Made by a program: the position numbers and the translations under genes | Notes under the pieces: generated by a model | What the model was told of the DNA's origin: nothing | The model's input: the letters and a program-made list of their open reading frames with translations, nothing else | Database searches by the model: none | Assembly: GCA_012961845.1 (NCBI GenBank) | Contig: DTYO01000155.1 | Location: 1-6,704, forward strand | Reading direction: 5' to 3' | DNA length: 6,704 nucleotides | From: Thermodesulfobacteriaceae bacterium | GTDB lineage: Bacteria > Desulfobacterota > Dissulfuribacteria > Dissulfuribacterales > UBA3076 | Shown: one piece after another, positions 1 to 5,780 of the stretch | Position numbering within the stretch: position 1 is the first letter of the stretch | Layout: each line of letters starts with the position of its first letter

Positions 1-700
1 CCGCCCTCAGGTCTTCATCACGGAAACATTTTACTATCTGGTAATAGCGATCGACACCGGAAACCATGAGTATCTGCTTGTAAAGCTGCGGGGACTGTGG
101 CAGGGCAAAAAAACAACCTGGATTGACCCTGCTGGGCACCAGATAGTCTCTTGCCCCTTCAGGGGTGCTTCTGGTCAGGACTGGGGTTTCGATTTCCAGA
201 AAATCATTCTGGTTCAAAAAAGTCCTTATCACCTGACATACCCGGTGTCTCAAGGTGATGTTAGACACCATCCAGGGCCTCCTGAGGTCGAGATACCTAT
301 ACTTTAGTCTGAGGTTTTCAGATATATCGCCTTCTTCATCAAGGGGGAAGGCGGGTGTCCTGGCAGTGTTGAGTATGCGCAGTTCCGTGCAGGCTACTTC
401 TATCATTCCTGTCCTGATCCTGGAATTTTCCATTCCTTCCGGCCTCATCCGCACCCTGCCTCTGACTGCTATGACGTATTCACTCCTGAGTTTGTGGGCT
501 TTCAGGTGGACATCCGCTTCCACTTCAGGTGCAAAGACTACCTGTGTAATACCTTTCCTGTCCCGCAAATCCACAAAAATGACGCCGCCATGGTCCCTTC
601 TCCTGAGTACCCATCCCATGAGGACAACTTCACTGTCAAGATCACTGTGCGTCAGACTGTAACAATCATGAGTGCGCTTCAGGCCCCTCATTGAATCCAT
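1..700 (-). CDS. aspS: Aspartyl-tRNA synthetase, N-terminal 233 residues (runs off the left edge)
   Basis: Class II aminoacyl-tRNA synthetase that charges tRNA-Asp in the cytoplasm. The visible part contains the N-terminal OB-fold anticodon-binding domain (about residues 20-110, with GWVLRRRDHGGVIFVDLRDR at 29-48). Then come the AspRS landmarks YLDLRRP (136-142), the motif 1 region FLEIETPVLTRSTPEGARDY (167-186), FFALPQSPQLYKQ (197-209) and the start of motif 2, FRDEDLRA (226-233), where the window ends. The rest of the catalytic core and the bacterial GAD insertion lie outside. The ATG at 700 has GAGAGG at 710-715 with a 9-base spacer; a second in-frame ATG at 691 is less likely. It follows hisS by 69 bases on the same strand, with no terminator between them, so it is probably co-transcribed. 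His37 (RRRDHGG) and Gly89 (RPEG) match residues typical of non-discriminating AspRS, which also charges tRNA-Asn for Gat amidotransferase. Confidence 0.96.
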   Translation of the reverse strand, partial: MDSMRGLKRTHDCYSLTHSDLDSEVVLMGWVLRRRDHGGVIFVDLRDRKGITQVVFAPEVEADVHLKAHKLRSEYVIAVRGRVRMRPEGMENSRIRTGMIEVACTELRILNTARTPAFPLDEEGDISENLRLKYRYLDLRRPWMVSNITLRHRVCQVIRTFLNQNDFLEIETPVLTRSTPEGARDYLVPSRVNPGCFFALPQSPQLYKQILMVSGVDRYYQIVKCFRDEDLRA

Positions 701-769
701 TTCTTTATACCTCTCTTGGAAACTAACGAATTGACGGAAATTTAATGCAGCCGGTAGCAGGACAGACGT

Positions 770-2029
770 CTAATACGGACTCCTGACGATATCTTCCACC
801 AGTTCCACAACCTCGTCCACAGAGACATCCCGCTGTTCATGTGCAACCATGTCTCTGACAGTGACAATTCCTTTTTCCAGTTCGTTATCACCGACAATCA
901 CCACTTGTCGAGCCCCCGTCCTATCAGCCTGTTTCATCTGAGCCTTGAGACTCTTGTCTTCGTAAGACATCTGGGCAGACACACCATTATTACGCCAATT
1001 CTTGATCCATGGCACGGCTTTTTTCCGGGCAGTCGGACCAAGAGCGCATATGAAAAGATCAATGGCATGATCTGCTTCCGCCCTGTCCATGAGCAGGATC
1101 AGACGTTCAACCCCTATGGCCATGCCCACACCTGCAAGGTCAGGCCCGCCCAAGTCCTTTACCAGTCCGTCATACCTGCCTCCTGCCGCCACCGTGCTCT
1201 GGGCACCCAGGTCGGGTGATGTTATTTCAAATGTGGTCCTGACGTAATAGTCCAGCCCCCTTACCAGGTAAGGGTTGATGACGAACGGTATGTCCAGGCG
1301 CTTGAGAATCCTTATCACTTCTGCAAAGTGGTCACCGCATTCCGGGCAGTAATAGTGCTGGAGCAGCGGTGCACGCTGCATTAGCTCCCTGCACGGATCG
1401 TTTTTGCAGTCAAAGACCCTGAGAGGATTGGTTTTACTGCGCCGACGGCATTCAGTACAGAGTTTGGCACTGATTCTCGAAAGGTAGAGTATGAGATCCT
1501 CCCTGTGAAAGGGCCTGCACAGAGGGCAGCCGATGGAGTTTAACTCGATGCGCATCGCGCCGGATGCAAGTCTTTCAAGGATTCTCCACGCCATCCATAT
1601 CACCTCTGCATCCGCTGCCGGAGCCACTGTTCCTATGGCCTCTGCGTTGATCTGGTGAAACTGCCTCAATCTCCCCTTCTGAGGCCTCTCATGCCTGAAC
1701 ATCGGGCCCATGGTGAACAGTTTGAGCAGAGGCTGTCTGCCGTACAGTTTGTGTTCTATGACCGCTCTGAGCAGTCCTGCAGTGGCCTCAGGACGGAGAG
1801 TCAGTGAATCGCCGCTCCTATCGGTGAATGTATACATCTCCTTTTCTACGATGTCAGTGTGCTCCCCTATACCGCGTGCAAAGATTTCCGTTTTTTCCAG
1901 GATGGGGATACGGATCTCCTGGAAGCCGGATACACGAAACGTGTCTCTGGCAGTTTCTTCTATCTTCCTCCAGTAAGACACCTCACCGGGCAGTATATCC
2001 TTAAAACCACGTACTGCAGCTGTAGCCAC
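770..2029 (-). CDS. hisS: Histidyl-tRNA synthetase with eight-cysteine insertion
   Basis: Charges tRNA-His with histidine; cytoplasmic class II synthetase. The 419 residues match the usual bacterial length. Visible landmarks are RGFKDILPGE (7-16), the motif 1 region GFQEIRIPILEKTEIF (35-50), TLRPEATAG (77-85), motif 2 FRHERPQKGRLRQFHQ (111-126), the HisA motif LVRGLDYYVRTTFE (255-268), AAGGRYDGL (281-289) and motif 3 GVGMAIGVERLILL (300-313). An anticodon-binding domain follows from about 323. Between motif 2 and HisA lies an insertion with four cysteine pairs: C168/C171, C191/C194, C208/C213 and C228/C231. This suggests a metal-binding knuckle and is, from memory, usual in Geobacter-like deltas. 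The start is a GTG at 2029, supported by CAGGAG at 2038-2043 with an 8-base spacer; the stop is TAG. It is first of the hisS-aspS pair and sits 482 bases downstream of the ATPase stop. Confidence 0.97.
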   Translation of the reverse strand: MATAAVRGFKDILPGEVSYWRKIEETARDTFRVSGFQEIRIPILEKTEIFARGIGEHTDIVEKEMYTFTDRSGDSLTLRPEATAGLLRAVIEHKLYGRQPLLKLFTMGPMFRHERPQKGRLRQFHQINAEAIGTVAPAADAEVIWMAWRILERLASGAMRIELNSIGCPLCRPFHREDLILYLSRISAKLCTECRRRSKTNPLRVFDCKNDPCRELMQRAPLLQHYYCPECGDHFAEVIRILKRLDIPFVINPYLVRGLDYYVRTTFEITSPDLGAQSTVAAGGRYDGLVKDLGGPDLAGVGMAIGVERLILLMDRAEADHAIDLFICALGPTARKKAVPWIKNWRNNGVSAQMSYEDKSLKAQMKQADRTGARQVVIVGDNELEKGIVTVRDMVAHEQRDVSVDEVVELVEDIVRSPY

Positions 2030-2037
2030 GTTGCCTA

Positions 2038-2043
2038 CTCCTG
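2038..2043 (-). promoter_or_regulatory. Ribosome binding site of hisS (fixes a GTG start)
   Basis: On the minus strand CAGGAG precedes the GTG at 2029 with an 8-base spacer. This makes the GTG the convincing initiation codon; I saw no upstream ATG with a comparable site. Confidence 0.75.
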
Positions 2044-2155
2044 ATTCAGTGAAAATACCGTTTTTTACCTATGTAATGATTATGAAGTGTAAAAAAATAA
2101 ACAATTCGTACCTGCATCTATCTTTCTTTACTGCTTCAGACTCAACACTCATACG

Positions 2156-2201
2156 AAAAAAACCACGACTCCCGGAAACCGACAGATTCCTGGAGGCGTG
2201 G
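2156..2201 (-). terminator. Intrinsic terminator upstream of hisS, downstream of the ATPase
   Basis: On the minus strand a 15-base stem pairs 2187-2201 with 2163-2177. It has two internal mismatches and a 9-base loop, and is followed directly by seven T residues (the A-run at 2156-2162 on the plus strand). The T-run is only on the minus-strand exit side, so it should stop transcription coming from the ATPase gene, about 310 bases after its stop codon. It could equally be an attenuator if hisS transcription begins upstream of it. Confidence 0.75.
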
Positions 2202-2233
2202 AACGTGCTGTATCATTTAATCTACTATTCTGA

Positions 2234-2249
2234 TAACCGCAAGCGGTTA
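2234..2249. repeat. Perfect 7-2-7 inverted repeat
   Basis: TAACCGC, spacer AA, GCGGTTA. This could be an operator half-site pair or a small RNA hairpin lying just upstream of the hisS-proximal terminator on the minus strand. No function can be assigned. Confidence 0.45.
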
Positions 2250-2406
2250 AGAGGAATGTTCAGAACGCGCAGATTTTGGATCATCCAGTGAATGAGTACC
2301 TGTGGTTATTTACGCGGCCGGTCTGAAGTCTGCAGTGTTCCATAAAAATGTGATGCGACAAGGAGACTGGCATTCAGGATTCGGGTGCATCTGAAAATGA
2401 GAAATT

Positions 2407-2420
2407 TTGTTCCGGAACAA
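2407..2420. repeat. 14-bp perfect palindrome TTGTTCCGGAACAA
   Basis: Every base of TTGTTCCGGAACAA is symmetric, in an intergenic stretch about 90 bases past the ATPase stop. The form fits a dimeric regulator binding site, but no regulator gene is visible and the motif is not one I recognise. Confidence 0.4.
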
Positions 2421-2511
2421 GGCACACAGGAAAAATGAATACAGACACTATAGTGATATTTCGAGGATTACTTTTTGGATGCAGCACACTTGCGGGGCAA
2501 AAGAACAATTG

Positions 2512-5361
2512 TTAAAGGTGCCCTTTTGTCGTATCTCCCATGTTGATTCGGATCCGCATCCACTTCTCGATCTCAACAGCCGTATAAGCGATGATTCCAG
2601 CCCCGGTTATGCGGCCCCACGCCTCAATGGAAACCGGTGCACTGTCAAACAACCGGTTCATAACAGGCAGATATGTGTACAATATCTGCAGAAAGAGCAT
2701 GACGACGATCCCCACGAAAACCCACAAGTTTGAAAAAATACCCAGCTCGAATATTGATTTGGTGAGAGATCTGCAGTTGAACAGGTAAAAAAGTTCTATG
2801 ACGATAAATACATTGACCGCAACCGTGCGTGCCTGTTCAAGAGTAGCTCCTGTTGCCAGTTCCCATTCAAAAAGACCGAAGGCGCCGATGAGCAGCAGAG
2901 TGCCCACCAGTAAAATCCTGACAATAAGGTCACCTGTAAGAATAGGCGTATCCGGATTGCGCGGCGGCCGCTGCATGATACCGGGTTCTTTTGGTTCGAA
3001 AGCCAGCATCAGCCCCAAGAAACCTGCCGTGGTCATATTGATCCAGAGGATCTGTACAGGCAGGATGGGCAAAGTGACACCAAGCAGAATGGCTGTCAGG
3101 ATAACAAGACCTTCTCCCAGGTTGGTAGGCAGGGTCCACACGATGAACTTGGTCAGATTGTCGAATACACCCCGGCCTTCCTCCACCGCAGCCTCGATTG
3201 AGCTGAAGTTGTCGTCGGTCAGCACCATGTCGGCGGTTTCCTTGCAAACGTCTGTGCCCGTAATGCCCATGGCCACCCCTATGTCGGCCTGTTTCAAGGC
3301 TGGAGCATCATTTACTCCGTCTCCGGTCATGGCGACTACATGGCCCTGTGACTGCAGAGCATTTACCAAACGAATTTTCTGCTCCGGCGTAGCCCTGGCA
3401 AAAACACTTTTTTCTTCGGCCACCCTGGTCAGTTCTTCTTCCGGGAGTTTCTCCAGCTCCATGCCTGTTACTACCGGGTCTTGTTCAGTTTCGTAAGCGG
3501 AGCCGTCATATATTCCTATCTGGCCTGCAATGGCAGCAGCGGTTCCGGGGTGATCACCAGTGATCATCTTGACCTTGATGCCTGCTGTATGGCAGATTTT
3601 GACAGCTGCCACCGCCTCGGCTCTCGGCGGATCGATCATTCCCTGCAGCCCAACGAAAGTAAGCCCGTCGTTAATATCCTCATGGGTTATTTCAGTGGCT
3701 TCAGCATGTAATTCCTTCCGGGCAAAAGCAAGAACACGAAGTCCCCTGGCGGTCATCTGCTCAACATCCCGCTGGATCATGTCAAGCTGCAACGGTATTT
3801 CCCGTCCGTCCCCGTCCAACGCTGCTGTGCATTTGGAAATCACCTGCTCCACAGCACCTTTGACATATACCAGTCTAGGCCTGCCGGCCACTGTGTCGTG
3901 CAGAGTAGCCATGTACTGGTGCTGAGATTCAAACGGAATGGAACCGAGCCTGGAAAAGCTCTGCTGCATCTCCCTTATGTTGAAGCCCCCCTTGGCTGCA
4001 GAAACCAGCAGGGCGCCTTCCGTCGGATCTCCCTGAACCTGCCAGCCATCACTTTTTTCAAGCAGCAGGCTGTCGTTGCAAAGCAGTCCAGCCCTCAGAC
4101 ATTCTGCAAGTGCTACTGTATTTACGTCATCAGCTCCATCCTGTCTGACTATCCTGCCCAGAGGAGCATATCCCGACCCGCTGACCTCGAAATGAACTCC
4201 ACCTGCAATGATTGCCTGTACGGTCATCTGGTTTTCCGTAAGTGTTCCAGTCTTGTCGGAACAGATCACTGTAGTGCTGCCAAGGGTCTCCACTGCCGGC
4301 AGCTTGCGTATTATGGCCTTGCGCCTGGCCATTCTCGATACACCGATGGCGAGCGTAATAGTCAAAGCAGCCGGCAGCCCTTCCGGAATAGCTCCCACAG
4401 CTAAGGCCACGGCTGCCATGAACATTGCAAACAGCGGCTGACCACGCAGTATACCAGCCACAACCGTTATTACGGACAGTCCCAGGATAGCATAAAGCAG
4501 GATATGGCTGAAATGTGCGATCTTTCGGGTCAGGGGTGTGGTCAGGTCCTGCGCCGAAGAAATAAGGCTTGAAATGTGGCCTACCTCGGTGCGATCGCCG
4601 GTTGCTGTAACAATACCGGTCCCCTGACCGTAGGTAACCATGGAAGAGGCAAATGCCATATTCATCCTGTCTGCAAGAAGAGTGTCCTGTTCTATGGGAG
4701 ACACGTCTTTTTCCACAGGCACCGATTCCCCGGTAAGTGCGGATTCATCCACCTGAAGGCTACGAACCTTGAGGAGACGCAAGTCCGCAGGGACCTTGTC
4801 ACCTGCCTGGAGCAGGACGATATCTCCTGGAACCAGCTCGGATGATGGAATCCGCTTTTTTTCACCGTGACGCAAGGCAGTTGCCTCAGCAACCATGGTG
4901 TCGGCCAGGACTGCTAGGGCATTTTCAGCCCTAGACTCCTGGATGAAGCCAGTAATGGCGTTGATCAGCACCACTCCGAAAATCACGCCTGAATCGACCC
5001 ATTCCCGGAAGACTGCTGTTATCAGACCTGCGACGATCATTATATAGATCAGCGGCTGGTGAAACTGAAGCAGAAGACGCTGCCAGACCGGCTTGCTCCG
5101 GCCGGTGGTAAGAGTATTTGGCCCAAACCGGATCAACCGCTGCCCCGCTTCCTCGTGATCCAGCCCGTTTTTCATGTCACTTGCGAGCAGACTGATCACC
5201 TCGCCTGCACACAGTGTATGCCATGCCTTATCCGGTGTGATTTCCATCTTGATCTCCAGGGTTATACGCTGCGGAAAATCCAGCTCGACTTCGTTGTCAT
5301 TCTGCAGCAGCGTCATGCTGCCTTGTTCAATTCTGTCAGCAATGTTTCTCAGTATTGCCAC
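2512..5361 (-). CDS. P-type cation-transporting ATPase (SERCA-like P2 group) with N-terminal amphi-Trp remnant
   Basis: Ten-helix membrane ion pump of the HAD-type P-ATPase family. Residues 47-81 form the cation-ATPase N-terminal domain (WHTL to RFGPNTL). The actuator loop has TGES (210-213), M4 has IPEGLP (325-330), the phosphorylated Asp is D369 in SDKTGTLT, the nucleotide domain has KGA (501-503), and the hinge has TGD (601-603) and TGDGVNDAP (679-687). Helices: about 100-118, 121-141, 284-305, 310-340, 736-760, 763-788, 812-834, 844-864, 876-899 and 917-935. Of the SERCA calcium ligands, E309, N768, E771, N796, T799 and E908 correspond to E327, N747, E750, N775, T778 and E856, but D800 is A779, so the ion is uncertain. 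The GTG at 5361 has no ribosome binding site. Residues 1-38 match an amphi-Trp domain whose start lies upstream in another frame. ATG 5247 (M39), with GGAG at 5254-5257, would give a normal-length pump of 911 residues. Confidence 0.93.
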   Translation of the reverse strand: MAILRNIADRIEQGSMTLLQNDNEVELDFPQRITLEIKMEITPDKAWHTLCAGEVISLLASDMKNGLDHEEAGQRLIRFGPNTLTTGRSKPVWQRLLLQFHQPLIYIMIVAGLITAVFREWVDSGVIFGVVLINAITGFIQESRAENALAVLADTMVAEATALRHGEKKRIPSSELVPGDIVLLQAGDKVPADLRLLKVRSLQVDESALTGESVPVEKDVSPIEQDTLLADRMNMAFASSMVTYGQGTGIVTATGDRTEVGHISSLISSAQDLTTPLTRKIAHFSHILLYAILGLSVITVVAGILRGQPLFAMFMAAVALAVGAIPEGLPAALTITLAIGVSRMARRKAIIRKLPAVETLGSTTVICSDKTGTLTENQMTVQAIIAGGVHFEVSGSGYAPLGRIVRQDGADDVNTVALAECLRAGLLCNDSLLLEKSDGWQVQGDPTEGALLVSAAKGGFNIREMQQSFSRLGSIPFESQHQYMATLHDTVAGRPRLVYVKGAVEQVISKCTAALDGDGREIPLQLDMIQRDVEQMTARGLRVLAFARKELHAEATEITHEDINDGLTFVGLQGMIDPPRAEAVAAVKICHTAGIKVKMITGDHPGTAAAIAGQIGIYDGSAYETEQDPVVTGMELEKLPEEELTRVAEEKSVFARATPEQKIRLVNALQSQGHVVAMTGDGVNDAPALKQADIGVAMGITGTDVCKETADMVLTDDNFSSIEAAVEEGRGVFDNLTKFIVWTLPTNLGEGLVILTAILLGVTLPILPVQILWINMTTAGFLGLMLAFEPKEPGIMQRPPRNPDTPILTGDLIVRILLVGTLLLIGAFGLFEWELATGATLEQARTVAVNVFIVIELFYLFNCRSLTKSIFELGIFSNLWVFVGIVVMLFLQILYTYLPVMNRLFDSAPVSIEAWGRITGAGIIAYTAVEIEKWMRIRINMGDTTKGHL
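5254..5257 (-). promoter_or_regulatory. Candidate internal ribosome binding site for the ATPase (ATG 5247)
   Basis: GGAG lies 6 bases before an in-frame ATG at codon 39 (MEITPDKAWHTL). Starting here would yield a pump without the amphi-Trp part, of the length usual for this family. It competes with the much stronger site at 5423-5429. Confidence 0.4.
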
Positions 5362-5366
5362 GATTT

Positions 5367-5417
5367 CTACAGCGCTTTTTTTTCTTCACTCTTGAACAAT
5401 ACTTTTTCACGTCCCAT
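5367..5417 (-). CDS. Start of an amphi-Trp domain, cut off from the ATPase frame at an A8 run
   Basis: An ATG at 5417 begins a 16-codon frame, MGREKVLFKSEEKKAL, ending at TAG 5367-5369. The sequence matches the opening of amphi-Trp domain proteins (typically M-x-x-E-VLFKSEE-...). If one A is added to the eight-A run (T8 at 5376-5383 on the plus strand), reading continues as SEEKKSAVEIVAILRNIADR and runs without a stop through the ATPase, giving a fusion of about 968 residues. The continuation carries the rest of the domain (LRNIADRIEQGSMTL, VELDFPQRITLEIKMEI) but lacks the usual last strand ending in Trp. As it stands this is a short peptide with a strong start. It may be a sequencing error, a mutation, or a slippage-controlled fusion. 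Confidence 0.7.
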   Translation of the reverse strand: MGREKVLFKSEEKKAL

Positions 5418-5422
5418 ATTAT

Positions 5423-5429
5423 CCTCCTT
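5423..5429 (-). promoter_or_regulatory. Strong ribosome binding site AAGGAGG for the amphi-Trp start
   Basis: AAGGAGG on the minus strand precedes the ATG at 5417 by 5 bases. It is the best Shine-Dalgarno match in the window and shows that translation of the ATPase locus is meant to begin here, not at the unsupported GTG at 5361. Confidence 0.8.
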
Positions 5430-5711
5430 CAACTAAATTGTTGAGCTTTATGATTTTACTGCCTGTAAAGGCAATGCCGTACACTATATCTGTTCAGGGC
5501 AATTCAGAGCCGTTTTTGAGGAAATCGTCTTCTGATTCATTTATGCCCACAGACTGTCAATACAGGAAGGTAGTCCCCCACAGAAATCAGCATACGGCTG
5601 TATTTCCCGTTTCTATCTGTTTTTCTTCCTGCTGTTTAGAAGTGTAATGCATTATATTCCGGGATTAAAGGACAGTAGAAACCCGGATACACAAACAATG
5701 GAAGAACAAAT
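5430..5711. other. Intergenic region upstream of the ATPase locus
   Basis: No recognisable gene on either strand. It should contain the minus-strand ATPase promoter. A TTGACA occurs in TATTGACAGTC on the minus strand (about 5555-5565 on the plus strand) but lacks a good -10 at the proper spacing. A perfect TATAAT (5651-5656, minus strand) lacks a good -35. ATTCCGGG (5656-5663) and CCCGGAT (5682-5688) form a small hairpin with one unpaired base. Confidence 0.5.
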
Positions 5712-5746
5712 AAGGCTTTATCCCACTATTGCCGGGATAAAGCCTT
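5712..5746. repeat. Perfect 13-bp hairpin at the left cassette boundary, possible terminator
   Basis: AAGGCTTTATCCC and GGGATAAAGCCTT are exact reverse complements separated by 9 bases. On the plus strand seven T residues follow, but only after ten intervening bases that include the attC core GTTAGAT. On the minus strand the hairpin is followed by a weakly T-rich ATTTGTTC. It may be a terminator that the cassette landed beside, or a highly diverged attC arm. It would block read-through into the cassette from the left. Confidence 0.6.
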
Positions 5747-5769
5747 GTTAGATGCCTTTTTTTGAATAT

Positions 5770-5776
5770 AAGGAAG
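5770..5776 (+). promoter_or_regulatory. Ribosome binding site of the cassette gene
   Basis: AAGGAAG ends 4 bases before the ATG at 5781, supporting that start. It lies only about 22 bases inside the cassette boundary, as is usual for cassette genes. Confidence 0.65.
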
Positions 5777-5780
5777 TCTA

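Larger units (their letters stand above)
2030..2511. other. 482-base intergenic region between the ATPase stop and hisS start
   Basis: I find no supportable gene here on either strand. The open frames are short, lack ribosome binding sites and encode nothing recognisable. The region holds a minus-strand hairpin with a T-run (2156-2201), a 7-2-7 inverted repeat (2234-2249), a 14-bp perfect palindrome (2407-2420), a 10-bp palindrome CACTATAGTG (2446-2455), and AACAATTGTT overlapping the ATPase stop codon (2504-2513). The hisS promoter should lie in the AT-rich stretch at about 2050-2155, but I cannot place a convincing -35/-10 pair. No T-box signature was seen. Confidence 0.6.

Noticed and set aside
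255..694. Plus-strand open frames inside aspS
   Set aside because: They lie opposite a clear AspRS frame with every landmark motif and encode nothing recognisable.
2031..2291. Plus-strand 86-codon frame between hisS and the ATPase
   Set aside because: No ribosome binding site, it overlaps the hisS ribosome binding site and the terminator hairpin, and the product resembles nothing known to me.
2280..2342. Minus-strand 20-codon frame (MEHCRLQTGRVNNHRYSFTG) as a His leader peptide ahead of hisS
   Set aside because: Only two separated His codons, no ribosome binding site, and too far from the terminator stem for standard attenuation.
2202..2511. T-box riboswitch for hisS
   Set aside because: No T-box core (AGGGTGGNACCGCG-like) could be found on the minus strand; CCGGCCGCG near 2313-2323 is only a superficial match.
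2798..4441. Several plus-strand open frames of 76-232 codons inside the ATPase gene
   Set aside because: They are antisense shadows of the well-conserved pump; compositions are low-complexity Ser/Arg/Pro-rich, as expected from reverse frames.
5438..5647. Plus-strand 69-codon frame upstream of the cassette as an earlier cassette gene
   Set aside because: TTG start without a ribosome binding site, unremarkable composition, and no attC found behind it with both R'' and L'' elements.
5656..5688. ATTCCGGG...CCCGGAT as an attC hairpin
   Set aside because: It has one unpaired base like an attC arm, but no RYYYAAC or GTTRRRY core flanks it.
5745..5772. Promoter TTGTTA-16-TATAAG driving the cassette gene
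   Set aside because: The -10 would overlap the ribosome binding site and transcription would start at the ATG, contradicting the use of that site.
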